Assembly: GCA_028564925.1 (NCBI GenBank) | Contig: CM053032.1 | Location: 113,763,490-113,827,489 of the forward strand | Origin: Lithobates sylvaticus | Lineage: Eukaryota; Chordata; Amphibia; Anura; Ranidae | DNA: 64,000 bases | Reading direction: 5' to 3' | In this document: positions 20,695-32,207 of the stretch, piece by piece | Position numbering within the stretch: the first letter of the stretch is position 1 | Layout: each line of letters starts with the position of its first letter | Made by a program: the position numbers and the translations under genes | Notes under the pieces: model-generated | Database searches by the model: none | What the model was told of the DNA's origin: nothing | The model's input: the letters and a program-made list of their open reading frames with translations, nothing else

Positions 20695-21790
20695 ATGATG
20701 TCAGAGGGGGGCGGGGTCACCAGGTGCCCTCCGTTTTAAAAGACCTGTCAGATGGAGCGGAGCCTCACACAGCGGGAGCCTCCCATTGCGCGGAGCGGCC
20801 CAAGAAGACACCGACACCGACGCCGACGGAAGAAGATGCCGGACGAGAAGGACGAGAAGACCAGCGCAAGAAGAAGCGGATCGGAGGAAGAAGAAAATGG
20901 AAGAAGAAGATGGAAGAAGATGAATGAAGGAGAAAATGAAGAAACCGAAGGATGAAGAAAGAAGAAAGAAGATTTTAATAAAGGAATTGTCAAAGACTGT
21001 CTCCTGTCATTTTTACCATTTTTGCCACTTTTTTGGTGAAATGGTAGGGGTACTTTTGTACCCCCTTACCATTTCACACAGGGGGGGGGGGCCGGGATCT
21101 GGGGGTCCCCTTGTTAAAGGGGGCTTCCAGATTCCGATAAGCCCCCCGCCCGCAGACCCCCACAACCAGCGGGCACGGTTGTGGGGAAGAGGCCCTTGTC
21201 CTCATCAACATGGGGACAAGGTGCTTTAGGGGTCTTAGACCCCCAAAGCATCCTCCCAATGTTGAGGGCATGTGGCCTGGTACGGTTCAGGCGAGAGGGG
21301 GGGCCGCTCTCGTCCCCCCTCTTTTCCTGCGGCCTGCCAGGTTGCGTGCTCGGATAAGGGTCTGGTATGGATTTTGAGGGGGACCCCACGCCATTTTTTT
21401 TGGCTAGGGTTCCCCTTAAAATCCATACCAGACCTCAAGGGTCTGGTATGGATTTTGAGGGGGACCCTACGCCATTTTTTTTTTTCTTTTTGGCTGGGAT
21501 CCCCCTTAATATCCATCCCAGACCTGAAGGGCCTGGTTATTGAATTTGGGGGGACCCCTACGCTTTTTTTTTTTCATTTTTTTTATTTTTTATCAATGAC
21601 TTTTTTTTATGAATGAGTTTCAATGAATCACTGTTCTCTGTGTTACGGGAGCCGTGAATTAACATTAGCCGCAAGTGATTTTAAATAGCTTTTTTACTTT
21701 CAAAAATGACACTTTGCGCAGAGACAGTTCTAAACACGGGAAACATGCGCCCCTTCACAGGCATACTATAGACACCCCCCAGGTACGAAA
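20695..21790 (+). repeat. hAT-N palindrome, right arm
   Basis: Mirror of 19,600-20,680. On the + strand it has TTTTAAAAGACC where the left arm has TTATAAAAGACC, then a 67-codon frame (20,752-20,955) and AATAAA (20,977-20,982). Confidence 0.9.
20752..20955 (+). CDS. Small ORF in the hAT-N right arm, mirror of 20,400-20,603 (doubtful)
   Basis: 67 codons, differing from the left-arm product at only three residues (one Arg to His in the Arg run, Lys to Asn and Asp to Asn near the end). Length, start and stop are identical. The upstream TATA-like box is weakened to TTTAAAA. Arm similarity by itself explains the conservation, so this is weak evidence of selection. No known domain. Confidence 0.25.
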   Translation: MERSLTQREPPIARSGPRRHRHRRRRKKMPDEKDEKTSARRSGSEEEENGRRRWKKMNEGENEETEG

Positions 21791-22096
21791 TTTAAAGGAA
21801 TATTACACTTTTATTGTTTCAATTTAAGCATTATTAAAATCACTGCTCCTGAAAAAACGGCCGTTTTTTAAAAAAAAATTTGCATTGATACATGTCCCCT
21901 GGGGCAGGACCCAGGTCCCCAAACACTTTTTATGACATTAACATGCATATTAGCCTTTAAAATGAGCACTTTTAATTTCGAACGTTCGCATCCATTATAA
22001 CTAATAGGGTTCTAAAGCTCGCACGGACTTTAGGTCCGTTCGCGGGTTCTGGTGCGAGCCGAAAGGGGGGGTGTTCGGCTCATCCCTATTGAGCAG

Positions 22097-22732
22097 GTAA
22101 TCTTTTAGTTGTAGGTAGAACCATATACCAGGAAATGGACTTTCCCACTCTGTTTGTAAGGTTTCTAATGTTTTAATTGTAGAGTCCGTCATGCATTGAG
22201 TCGCAGTCCAGGTCCGTATATGTTTGAGGTGTAGGCCTGGAATAAAGTCTGGGTTGTTTGTGATCGGTGTAAGTGGTCCTGGTATTGATGCTAATCTGTG
22301 TCTTTTAGCTATTTTGTGCCAAACATTCAACGTAGTGGATACCAGTGGGTGTTTTAAGTTTTTGTCTGATTTAGAGAATCTTGTCCAGGGGTGGAAAGTC
22401 AGGTTGTATGGTGTGAGTAGCTGTTCTAGTTGGATCCAATCTTTGTTAGCATTGTGACAGTGCCAGTCTATTATTCTTGTGATGTGGGAAGCCTGGTGGT
22501 ATTTTCTAAAATTTGGTAGGCCCATACCGCCTCTGTTCTTGGGAAGTGTTAGGAGTCTCATCTGTAATCTTGTTTTTTTGCCTGTCCATAGGAAGTGCCT
22601 CTGCGCTCTAGTCAGTGTAGTAAAGAAGGTTTCTGGGATTTTAATGGGTAGGGCATTAAAAAAGTAAAGGAGTCTGGGTAGTATCGTCATTTTGAGGCTC
22701 TGCCGAACCATGAGAATGTTTTCGTGTGCCAT
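22097..22732 (-). pseudogene. L1-B ORF2, segment after the reverse transcriptase
   Basis: Contains LPRLLYFFNALPIKIPETFF, RAQRHFLWTGKKTRLQM and LPKNRGGMGLPNFRKYHQAS, which are hallmark blocks of the L1 ORF2 thumb/linker ('..W.gkkPRi....L..pk..GGlglP....Yy.A..l'). It is one base out of frame with the preceding RT segment near 22,690-22,730, and is cut at 22,097 by hAT-N. The apparent extension to 22,001 is read-through into hAT-N. Confidence 0.88.
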
Positions 22733-24348
22733 TTTTGGAGGTCCCTGATCAGTGTTTTTAATAATGGTTCATAATTATAGTGATATAGGGAGTCTATGTT
22801 GTCAGTCAGGTTTATCCCCAGGTATTTTAATTTGTGTGTCAACCATGTATAGTTATGGTTATCTTTTAGTAGTTTTAGTTGGCCAGGTGGTAGATTTATG
22901 TTCAGGGCTTCAGATTTGGTATTGTTAATTTTGAAATTGGAGATGTAGCCGAATGTTTTGAATATTTTTTCAAGGTTGGGGATAGAGATATGTGGTTCAG
23001 TGAGGAAAAATAGAAGGTCATCCGCGTAAGCGGCGGTCTTGTATTCTCTGTCCCCAACCTTGAATCCTCTTATATCTCTATTGGCGTTGATGGTTCTGAT
23101 TAGGGGTTCTAGTGAAATAATGAAAAGGAGGGGGGATAGAGGACACCCCTGTCTTGTGCCATTTCTTATTTTTATCGGGTCTGAAAGTGTTTTATTAATT
23201 TTAATTCTAGCCTGAGGGTTTTGATAGAGGGCTGTTATCCATGACATCATGTGTCTGTTAAGCCCAATATGGGAGCAGGTACTCATCATGTAGTCCCAGG
23301 AGACTCTATAAAAAGCCTTTTCGGCGTCGGTGGAAAGTAGGAGTTTGCTAGTCTTGGAGTGTTTGGAGGAGTATATCAAATTAAGTGCCTTAGTGATGTT
23401 ATCTCTTGCCTCTCTGCCCGGCATGCAGCCTACTTGTTCGGGGCCAATGATGTTTGCCAATAGGGGTTTTAGTCTATGAGCTAGTATTTTGGCTAGGAGT
23501 TTTAGGTCGGTGTTCAGGAGGGAAATAGGTCGGTAGTTTGCACAGTCTGTGTGGTCTTTGTCTGGTTTGGGAATCACTGCAATGTGTGCCATGAGGAATG
23601 GGTCTTGGGAGTGTCTGTTTTGGGCTAGATAGTTAAATGCGTTCAGTAGTGGCTTGGCTAGTTGGTGCATGTAAATTTTGTAATACTGTGAGGTGAATCC
23701 GTCGGGTCCTGGGCTCTTGCCCGATTTCAGTTCTTTAATCGCATTGAGTAATTCAATGGTGGATATGGGTTCCTCTACTTGTTGTATGTCTTCCTGGGGT
23801 AGGTGGGGTAGCTTACTGTCTTTAAGAAATTGGTCTATTACTCCTTGTTTCGTGTGTGTCAAGTGGGTGGGTTTGTGTTGGTTTGGTAGGTTGTAAAGTT
23901 TTGTATAATATTGGTGGAAGAGATCCGCGATCTCTGTGGGATTGTGTTTGGGTACACCGTTTTTGTCTTTTATAGCGTGTACTGTGTTCGTCCCCTGTGC
24001 GTCCTTGAGGGCTTTGGCTAATAGTTTCCCGCTTTTGTCTCCATGTTCATAATATATGCCCTTCCTAAAGAAGAGTGCCTTCCTAGTCTTTAGGTCAAGT
24101 ATTTGTTTTAGGGTATTCCTGCATCTCGTGAGGTCTTCTTCCACTCTAATGGACAGTGATTTTTTGTGCTGGGACTCTAAGTTAACGATTTGTGAGGTCA
24201 GGTCACTTATCTCTCTTTCTCTGTCTTTTTTCTTCCTTGCACCCCATTTCATTAAATTGCTTCTAATTACGCTCTTATGTGCTTCCCAATTAATTAGGGG
24301 GTTAGTGTCTGAGTCTGTTATTTCTAAAAAATTCGTTAATTGCGTCAT
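22687..24348 (-). pseudogene. L1-B ORF2, reverse transcriptase segment
   Basis: A 553-codon open frame. It begins in the linker (NPLINWEAHKSVIRSNLMKW), then covers RT motifs: ELKSGKSPGPDGFTSQYYK, IAVIPKPDKD...YRPISLLNTDLK, LSTDAEKAFYRVSWDY (first catalytic Asp), NGTRQGCPLSPLLFIISLE, and AAYADDLLFFL (catalytic YADD). This is a complete L1-type RT domain with its catalytic residues. It is out of frame with the endonuclease segment by one base in a T/A homopolymer near 24,330 and with the following segment near 22,700. L1 RT copies L1 RNA at the nicked target site. Confidence 0.93.
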
Positions 24349-25048
24349 GGACTTCGTCTTTAATCGTTTGGTCTGTCAGGAGAGAGGCATTTAGTCTCCA
24401 GTTAAAGAATGTCCGTTTGGGTGGGTCAAGTTGTATGGATAATGTTGTGGGTGCATGGTCTGAAATCGATATTATGCCTATTTCTGCTGATTTCACACTA
24501 CACAAATCCCGTTGTGTAACAAAGATAAGGTCAATTTGCGAATATCTTTTATGAGGGTGGGAAAAGAATGTGTAGTCTTTGTCTGTGGTGTGGATAGATC
24601 TCCATACGTCTACAAGGGATAGGGAGCTGATTAATAGTTTGATGCGTCTGAGTACCCCGTATGTTACTGTCGTGTGGCCCGTGGATGTGTCTTTAAGGGG
24701 TGAGAGTGGTATGTTGAAGTCTCCGCCTAAGATGATGTAACCTTCCGCAAACCACTTCAGTTCCTCAGTAAATTTTCGGCAAAATGGAATATGTGTCTTA
24801 TTGGGGAAGTAGACATTGGCGAGCGTGATGGGTCTTCCAGCCCATTCCCCTTTCAGGAATAGGTAGCGGCCTTCTGGGTCAATAAGTTTCTGTTGGAGTT
24901 TGAAAGGGGCTTCTTTGTTAATGAGTATAGAGACACCCTTTGTTTTAGCCAGGGGGTTAGTAGCATGGTACATTTCTGTATATATATGGTCTGTAAATTT
25001 AGGTATATGTTCACCTTTGAAGTGTGTCTCTTGTAGATATACTATCAT
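24302..25048 (-). pseudogene. L1-B ORF2, endonuclease segment
   Basis: APE-type endonuclease of L1 ORF2: IVYLQETHFKGEHIPKF, ITLANVYFPN, IILGGDFNIPLSPL (GGDFN block), DYTFFSHPHKRYSQIDLIFV and ISDHAPTTLSI (SDH block). All catalytic blocks are present. The first 25-30 residues (SHNINGLNIPEK) lie at 28,833-28,909, on the far side of the Penelope-like insertion. The frame ends prematurely at 24,302 because of the homopolymer frameshift. The enzyme nicks target DNA, usually at T-rich sites. Confidence 0.92.
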
Positions 25049-25100
25049 TGGGCGGGTTTTCCTGAGTTCCTTAAGTAATTTTGTTCTTTTCTCTGGTATG

Positions 25101-26640
25101 GTTTTGTAAAACGGGGCGATACTAAATCTACAAAAAATATGTATATCTAAATATATTAAATTTCTGGTTTTAATTGATCTCTCAAGTGAGTAATAAGTGC
25201 CTCTATTTTGGTGTAGGTGTCCCTATTAGGGAAACCATGTGAGTTGAAATCTGTATTAATATCAATCTATTGTGCCATAATAAAAATAATAATACTAAAA
25301 TATATATAACACCTAGATAGTGTCAATTCCAGTGATCCTATCAGAATAGGTTACACTCCGCTGTGTATATAATAATATATGATAAAAATATAAATTAAAT
25401 TGCTAGAAATCACCAACATTGCCTATTAGCTCAAAGGGTGCTAATGAAATATTGTGCTTACACATAAACATAAATTAAACAGTGGTATGTGCTCCCGCAT
25501 AGGATACCAAATCCTTCAATACAATTAACATCACAATCAACATCAGTGTAACACCGCTGCAATTATACCACTAGATGGTTTCACAAGCCTTGATAATCTC
25601 AAATAATCAGACTCCTCCTTTATAGAGTCTAATGTGCATAACACAAAAAAATATATATAATATTATAACATATAAACACAGAAAAGAAAGTTCATGAAGC
25701 AATTGTTTAAGTTGAATGTTGAATTCACTCTTATCCTAGGAGGTGTGAGTCCCTTCACCACATTGAATTTCTTCCTTCACCCCAAACGTGATAATACAGA
25801 TTATAGCTGGCCGCTTACCAGATGTTGTTGATTGCTTTAGTTAAAAAACAATCAAACGCACTTGTTACAGGACCTAGCCTGTTCTCAGATACACCAAAAC
25901 TTTTAAGACAGCTCTTCCTCCTCACAGATCAGTTCAGGTCAAAACATGGATGGGTACATGTGTGGGATCAGAAAAAAGCACTTTTATTTTTAAAATTAAA
26001 TCAGAACAACATTAGCCAAATGGCCACTCACATTTCCCGGTGCCCGCCCGGCACTGGGGCTGCTCGCCTTTACAGTCAGTGGTGTGGTTTAAAGTATCTC
26101 TCCCTTGGTAAATTCCCGCTGTGGATCGGCGTGCGTACCACCTACTCCTGCCGACAACCAGGCAGACCGGAAATCCAGGGATGTTTACGCTTGGTTAGTG
26201 ATCAGGTACCGCCTCCGACGCACGTTTCGTGATGTCACATCTTCAGGGTGGCGTGCCTGATCACCATGTGTAACCTGGTTATATATTGTTTCCCATTAGC
26301 AATCCCGCCAATGAGAAACTATGCTAAGCGCAGCCTCAGTGCCGACTGGGCTCCTATTGCGGACCTGCCGCTTGTGGTATACATAACTCATTTGTACATG
26401 TTAAAATACATTAAAACAACATTAAAAAAACTTATAAAAAAACCTACCACTACTTTTGGACTGGATTTTGATTACTTTAATAGAGTATTTGATATTACAG
26501 TATCTGATAGTTACGTAACTATTTTTAATTCGAATGCAAGAAACTTTTATGGGTATTCCTATACTTCAACTTTATAGTTATTTTTGTTTTTATGCCATCC
26601 TAATATTTTAATTACTTTACTAGGGAGCATTGATTGATTT
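25101..26640 (-). repeat. PLE-2 left arm
   Basis: Reverse complement of 27,097-28,635, differing at about 1-2% of positions. The 136- and 109-aa open frames (25,822-26,232 and 26,248-26,577) are also present in mirror in the other arm but have no recognisable domain. Confidence 0.93.
26208..26252 (-). ncRNA. Hammerhead ribozyme candidate, PLE-2 left arm
   Basis: The - strand reads CGCCACC, CTGAAGA (26,240-26,246), a GTGA/TCAC hairpin, GAAAC, then GTC (26,217-26,219) and GGAGGCG. It is the mirror of the copy at 27,482-27,525; see there for the fold. The stem III loop differs by one base (GTGC against ATGC). Confidence 0.6.
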
Positions 26641-27096
26641 ATTTATTTATATAGCACCCATATAACATGTGTTAGATCATTCCTGTCATCCAAAGCAGGA
26701 ATAACAAGAAACCTGCCATACTCATGATAATCCACTAGATGTCTCCCCTTTTGGATCTGGCTGGTCTGTTTGGCTCTTACGCTTTGATTTTTAAATTCCC
26801 ACATGATATCAATATTATTTATGTGTTATCCCCCCTTTTTTGACATTATTTTCCCTTATCGCCTCAACTTGAGACTGTCCCGGATGTTATAACCCCTTAT
26901 TTTAGTCTCACTATATGGGGATTCTCATGACATTATGGTCGCCTCCCATAGTTAAAAATAATACCAATACGGGGGGACTCATCCCCCACCCCAACCCAAT
27001 AACCCATGGTTCATATACATACTTATTCATTTGTCAGGAAACAATTCAGGTCTAGTTCTATGTTCATACCCAGCGTCATACCCAGCGTCATACCCA

Positions 27097-28635
27097 AATC
27101 AATCAATGCTCCCTAGTAAAGTAATTAAAATATTAGGATGGCATAAAAACAAAAATAACTATAAAGTTGAAGTATAGGAATACCCATAAAAGTTTCTTGC
27201 ATTCGAATTAAAAATAGTTACGTAACTATCAGATACTGTAATATCAAATACTCTATTAAAGTAATCAAAATCCAGTCCAAAAGTAGTGGTAGGTTTTTTT
27301 ATAAGTTTTTTAATGTTGTTTTAATGTATTTTAACATGTACAAATTAGTTATGTATACCACAAGCGGCAGGTCCGCAATAGGAGCCCAGTCGGCACTGAG
27401 GCTGCGCTTAGCATAGTTTCTCATTGGCGGGATTGCTAATGGGAAACAATATATAACCAGGTTACATATGGTGATCAGGCACGCCACCCTGAAGACGTGA
27501 CATCACGAAACATGCGTCGGAGGCGGTACCTGACCACTAACCAAGTGTAAACATCCCTGGATTTCCGGTCTGCCTGGTTGTCGGCAGGAGTAGGTGGTAC
27601 GCACGCCGATCCACAGCGGGAATTTACCAAGGGAGAGATACTTTAAACCACACCACTGACTGTAAAGGCGAGCAGCCCCAGTGCCGGGCGGGCACCGGGA
27701 AATGTGAGTGGCCATTTGGCTAATGTTGTTCTGATTTAATTTTAAAAATAAAAGTGCTTTTTTCTGATCCCACACATGTACCCATCCATGTTTTGACCTG
27801 AACTGATCTGTGAGGAGGAAGAGCTGTCTTAAAAGTTTTGGTGTATCTGAGAACAGGCTAGGTCCTGTAACAAGTGCGTTTGATTGTTTTTTAACTAAAG
27901 CAATCAACAACATCTGGTAAGCGGCCAGCTATAATCTGTATTATCATGTTTGGGGTGAAGGAAGAAATTCAATGTGGTGAAGGGACTCACACCTCCTAGG
28001 ATAAGAGTGAATTCAACATTCAACTTAAACAATTGCTTCATGGACTTTCTTTTCTGTGTTTATATGTTATAATATTATATATATTTTTTTGTGTTATGCA
28101 CATTAGACTCTATAAAGGAGGAGTCTGATTATTTGAGATTATCAAGGCTTGTGAAACCATCTAGTGGTATAATTGCAGCGGTGTTACACTGATGTTGATT
28201 GTGATGTTAATTGTATTGAAGGATTTGGTATCCTATGCGGGAGCACATACCACTGTTTAATTTATGTTTATGTGTAAGCACAATATTTCATTAGCACCCT
28301 TTGAGCTAATAGGCAATGTTGGTGATTTCTAGCAATTTAATTTATATTTTTATCATATATTATTATATACACAGCGGAGTGTAACCTATTCTGATAGGAT
28401 CACTGGAATTGACACTATCTAGGTGTTATATATATTTTAGTATTATTATTTTTATTATGGCACAATAGATTGATATTAATACAGATTTCAACTCACATGG
28501 TTTCCCTAATAGGGACACCTACACCAAAATAGAGGCACTTATTACTCACTTGAGAGATCAATTAAAACCAGAAATGTAATATATTTAGATATATATATTT
28601 TTTGTAGATTTAGTAGCGCCCCGTTTTACAAAACC
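27097..28635 (+). repeat. PLE-2 right arm
   Basis: Mirror of 25,101-26,640. In the element's own orientation this is the arm followed by the unique 3' tail. Confidence 0.93.
27482..27525 (+). ncRNA. Hammerhead ribozyme candidate, PLE-2 right arm
   Basis: Stem I can form between CGCCACC (27,482-27,488) and GGAGGCG (27,519-27,525), with one A/A mismatch. The core follows the hammerhead consensus: CTGAAGA (27,489-27,495, fits CUGANGA), a hairpin GTGA-CA-TCAC as stem II, GAAA (27,507-27,510), a two-base-pair stem III (AC...GT), and GTC (27,516-27,518) as the cleavage triplet. Minimal type I hammerheads with a very short stem III are known in Penelope-like terminal repeats. One base between the first core box and stem II, and a tight stem II loop, are not ideal, so self-cleavage is predicted but not assured. 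Confidence 0.65.
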
Positions 28636-28832
28636 ACACCATCCATTAAATCCAAGGATTTTTAAGGGAGCCGCTTTAGTATGTAAAAATACAACCAAAC
28701 CTAACAAGTTTTTAGTTCAAGCACTATTATTGTAATTATCAAATTATATTTTTTAATTGTAGAGCTTTTTCTCCAGGCGCGGGGTTGAGACAACCTATTT
28801 GTGGTTGCCTACTTTTACTTTTCTCTGGTATG

Positions 28833-28909
28833 TTTAGGCCATTAATGTTGTGAGAAATGAGGTCGGCGATTTCCCTAAGTTGGAGTATGCCATGGCGTGA
28901 TGTGTTCAT
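28833..28909 (-). pseudogene. L1-B ORF2, start
   Basis: From ATG at 28,907-28,909 (- strand): MNTSRHGILQLREIADLISH then NINGLNIPEK, which matches the beginning of L1 endonucleases (..NINGLN.P.KR..). The rest resumes at 25,100 beyond PLE-2, where PEKRTKLLKELRKTRPMIVY continues. This ATG is the only suitable start in frame close to the motif. Confidence 0.8.
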
Positions 28910-31088
28910 TTGTCTTGGATGTCTGGTTAGTGTTTATTGAAGGGGCAGTTGGAGGGGACTCCTGCTATGAGAACTTTCGTACGTATCGTGTTCTAGTAGT
29001 TGGGGGGGTAGTGTTTGTTAAAGTCTTGTAGTTGTATTGTGTTCGTATCAGGTAGGGGGGGGGTAGGGTAAAGTAGGGGGGGGGGGGGGGGGGGGGTGTT
29101 ATTTAGTGGGTCGGGGTATCGGGGGAGGGGTACTGTTGAGCGGATGCTCAAATCCCGCCTGGTAGGTGGGGAGCCGTATAGTACCTGGGAGAGTAGGCAC
29201 TATGTAGTACTCTTGGGGGTTAGTGGGAGGAGTGGTGGCGGGTAAATGTCACCAATGGAGTATTTCTTACCAGTGGGTAAGAATTTGTCTTTCGTGAGTA
29301 GCGTCTGTCTCTTGTGGGGTCGGGAGGCCCGGGAGTTGTGAGTGCTTAACTGTCGAGTACAATGTCATACCGTCTGCATTTCGTGGGTGCAGTGAGGGGG
29401 GGTGGGATTAGACATGTAAGTTATTTCTGACAGTGAGTGGTATTCAACGGAGTGCCACAAATTTCAGGTTATAGAAGAGAAACATAATAAACAAAAAGTA
29501 CATAGATTTTGTTAATAGTAACATGGCTGTAGCGGATCAAATGTCACCTGGGGTGTTAACAATGTGTAGAGGTATTATGTCACCTTGAACCACCAACTTG
29601 TCTATGTGGGGCTCAATCTTTTCCCTCATGTTTGGTTTAGACTCGGGTCTTAGAGTTTCGAAGGGGGGGGGGGGGAGACGTGTCTGGCGTAGCGTAGATG
29701 TGCTACACAGAGATTGGGGGGGTTGGGGGGCAGCGAGAAGAGAATATGGGGGTTGGCAGGTATTGGTAGTTGTGCCACTCTATAGAGGTGTGTGGGCATA
29801 TATGTTTGTGTTTTACCTTTGACAGCAAGATTTACTTGTGTCTGTGACCTGGATAGTGGAGGGGTCCGTTAAGTAAAAGGCTGGAGTGTTATGTGACTTC
29901 CATGATGTCGGGGTTCATTTACTTTGTTTGATTTTAGGGTTCAGTGAGACCACAGCAAGTTGTGGTCTGAACCATTTAGGTTTGGATGTGATCCTTAATG
30001 TGTTGTACTGCTTTTGTAATCTGGGAGGTGTTGGACGCCCCCACTATCCACAAGTCCCCAGCACATCTACCTCATTTCAATGCTAATATATTCAGCAAAC
30101 GTGGCCATCATTGCCGCATACTGGTGTGTGGCGTTCCCGTTTTCCCCCTAGTTGAGGAGCACCTCTGGAGGTTTAATGACATGTGCAGCAGAAATAAATG
30201 AAAAGAAAAAGAAAAAAGAGCAAATAAAATGTAAAAAGAAAACCTTTTTGAGTAGGCAAGCAGTGGATCTTCCGCGGTAACCCGCGTGCAGCGTAGTCCA
30301 TTGGTGTAGGCTTGCTGAGGTGCAATAGTCCGTTGCGGGGGGGCAAGAGGTGGATGTGTTGCCCAATCGCCGGTAATGGCTCAGTTCAGTTCATCATTAG
30401 GTAGTTGTCACTCTTCTCTTGTCTCTGGTAGAATCTTCCTGGAGAGCCAAGGCGGGCCTGATGGTGGAAAAAACAAAAGACAACAAAGACAAGGGTAGAG
30501 ACTTGAAGAATGGGAAGAGATCATAGGTGTCGGTGAATGGTATTCTTTTCCCTTCTTCAGTAGTTGTTCTGGGTCGTAAGGTGGTCTCTTTGCGCCCTCT
30601 GGTGGTCAGACTTGTTGAGAGGCTCTCTTCTGTTGTGATTCTGTTATCGCCTGTTGTTTTTAAGGGTAGTGCTGGTTCAGGCAGTGTTGTCGGCTGGTAA
30701 TATGTTCTGAGGTTGTACGTTCTGAGGGTGTACCTGTTGCAATGGGGGAAGAGGATAGATAGAAAAGGGAAAAAGGAAGAGAAAGGCCATTTGTTAGGCA
30801 ATGAGTCTGCTATTTCTACTGTATTGAGGTAAGATGAGGTCTTCTTGCGCCCTCTGTTGGTGGTTCGTGGTCGGTGCCTCCTCCTAGTCATAACCTTGTG
30901 TCTGTCAATTATTACCAATTTCAAAGGGATCAGGTTGGAGGAGGCACAGATGAACTGGCGGGGGGGTCCCCAGTGAGAACTAAACTGGATCTATGGTGGT
31001 ACAGCCATGTCAGAACAGTGCCGCAATGTGGCTAACAGGTGGGAACTGTAAACGAGTGTTGGTTTTGAGGGATTCTCGTGTGGAACCT
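28910..31088 (-). other. L1-B inter-ORF region, 2.2 kb
   Basis: No recognisable gene. It separates ORF1 and ORF2, far longer than the short spacer of mammalian L1. It is strongly strand-asymmetric: G-rich on the + strand (C-rich on the L1 sense strand), with a near-pure G run at 29,069-29,097. It has several small open frames (30,397-30,924 is the longest, 175 aa, rich in Arg and Thr), none with a known domain. No terminal repeats or target duplications are visible that would mark a further insertion. Confidence 0.6.
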
Positions 31089-32207
31089 TTACTTAATCCT
31101 CTGGTTCTTTGCGCTCCTGGAGGATGCAGGGGAATCATATGTGTGTCTGCTGCTGTTCCTTCTGGGCCTTCCTTGCTGGGAAGGGGACTGCATGGGTGAG
31201 AGTCCTGGGCTGTGTTGGGGGTTATTGATCTCTGGAGGCAGCAGGAATTCTGCGTACCAGTCTGGTAGATCCACTGGTGGGATATGGAGGTTGTCACAAA
31301 ATTTGTTAAGCTCTTCAGGGATCCTAAGCATGTACTGTTTCCCCATGAAAGATGCTTGCAGAGCAAAGGGGAATTTCCACCTATAGTTAATGTTCCTATC
31401 CCTTAGTACTGCTAGTAGTGGCTTCAGGGCCCTCCTGTTCTTCAGGGTGATAGGGGAGAGGTCTTGAAATAGTTGTATTGTGGCTTCATTGTATAGGATT
31501 TGTTTGTTTGCCCTTGCTTTTTGCAGTACCTCTTCCTTTAGACAGAAGTTGGGAAGGCAGCAAATAATGTCCCTGGGCGGGTTGTCGTCCGGTGCTTTAG
31601 GCCTCAGAGCCCTGTGCGCTCTATCAAATTCAATTGGGGAGTGCTCTGGCCTGCTCAGCAGCTCATTGAAAATGGTGGTCAGTGCAGGTCTGATTTGGTC
31701 ACTCGGTACAGATTCAGGGACACCTCTGACACGTATATTATGGCGTCTGCCCCTATTGTCCAAATCTTCTAAATGTCTGTTCATCTCAATTAGGTGGTGT
31801 GTGTGGGAGATGGCGACATCATCCAGCCTTACCAAGGTCCTATCCCTCCTTTTCCCTGCTCTTTCTGTGACCGCCATTTGCTCTGAGAGCTTTAGTAACT
31901 CCGTTTTAATATCAGTGATCGCTGAGGCAAAAGATCTCTTGATATCTGAGGCGATGTCTGTCATGTCGTCATAGGTAAGGGGTTTGTCTCTGTTACCCGA
32001 TGTCGAATCCTCGGATGCCGGCAAGGAGACCTCATCGTCCTCCATGTCTTCTTCCTCGTTTTGTCTGTGAGCCGGCGCCATTTTGGCAGACTTCCCCCCG
32101 CTGCTGAATCTGAATTTACTCAGATTCGCCGCTGGATTCTTCCTCTTAGGTGTCACTAAGGAGCGGAGAGTGTGTCCGTGGGTCCCCCTCTTTAGTTGTG
32201 TGGACAT
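31089..32207 (-). CDS. L1-B ORF1 protein (RNA-binding chaperone)
   Basis: 372 uninterrupted codons. The N-terminus is basic (MSTQLKRGTHGHTLRSLVTP), followed by an acidic patch (residues about 51-60). A likely coiled coil spans about 80-150 (DMTDIASDIKRSF to MNRHLEDLDNR). The RRM-like part starts RRHNIRVRGVPESV (about 154-167) and the C-terminal domain includes FDRAHRALRPK, KARANKQILYN and FQDLSPITLKNRRALKPLL. This is the L1 ORF1p (Transposase_22) architecture. In L1 the protein trimerises, binds L1 RNA and helps reverse transcription. Met43 (MAPAHRQNEEED) is an alternative start. ORF2 lies 2.2 kb downstream. The open frame suggests a fairly recent insertion. Confidence 0.92.
   Translation of the reverse strand: MSTQLKRGTHGHTLRSLVTPKRKNPAANLSKFRFSSGGKSAKMAPAHRQNEEEDMEDDEVSLPASEDSTSGNRDKPLTYDDMTDIASDIKRSFASAITDIKTELLKLSEQMAVTERAGKRRDRTLVRLDDVAISHTHHLIEMNRHLEDLDNRGRRHNIRVRGVPESVPSDQIRPALTTIFNELLSRPEHSPIEFDRAHRALRPKAPDDNPPRDIICCLPNFCLKEEVLQKARANKQILYNEATIQLFQDLSPITLKNRRALKPLLAVLRDRNINYRWKFPFALQASFMGKQYMLRIPEELNKFCDNLHIPPVDLPDWYAEFLLPPEINNPQHSPGLSPMQSPSQQGRPRRNSSRHTYDSPASSRSAKNQRIK

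Larger units (their letters stand above)
19170..22088. mobile_element. Palindromic non-autonomous hAT element (hAT-N)
   Basis: Ends TAAGGATGAGCC and GGCTCATCCCTA, with exact 8-bp target duplication TTGAGCAG on both sides. Its outer ends match those of the 18.1 kb hAT at 39,059-57,161: the left end shares the GCGAGCCCAGAACTATT and GCATGCTTGGCCAATCACAG region, and the right end shares TTCTAAACACGGGAAACA and CCTGGGGCAGGACCC blocks. The middle is replaced by a long palindrome: about 19,600-20,680 is the reverse complement of about 20,695-21,790. No transposase is present, so it would depend on the giant hAT's enzyme. Confidence 0.92.
25101..28817 (+). mobile_element. Penelope-like foldback element (PLE-2)
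   Basis: Inserted in the first codons of L1-B ORF2 with a 15-bp target duplication CTTTTCTCTGGTATG (25,086-25,100 and 28,818-28,832). Two arms of about 1.5 kb (25,101-26,640 and 27,097-28,635) are near-perfect inverted copies around a 456-bp spacer, followed by a 182-bp unique tail (28,636-28,817). No RT or endonuclease is present. I call it Penelope-like because of the hammerhead fold it shares with PLE-3, the asymmetric inverted-copy layout (also seen in PLE-1, which has the GIY-YIG gene) and the variable-length target duplication. It is effectively a terminal-repeat-only copy. Confidence 0.65.

Noticed and set aside
25822-26577. 136- and 109-aa ORFs in PLE-2, mirrored in the other arm
   Set aside because: Conservation is explained by the inverted duplication; no known domain, and the hammerhead fold overlaps the end of one of them on the other strand.
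30397-30924. 175-aa ORF between L1-B ORF1 and ORF2
   Set aside because: Low-complexity Arg/Thr-rich composition with no recognised domain, in a C-rich spacer; no evidence for translation.
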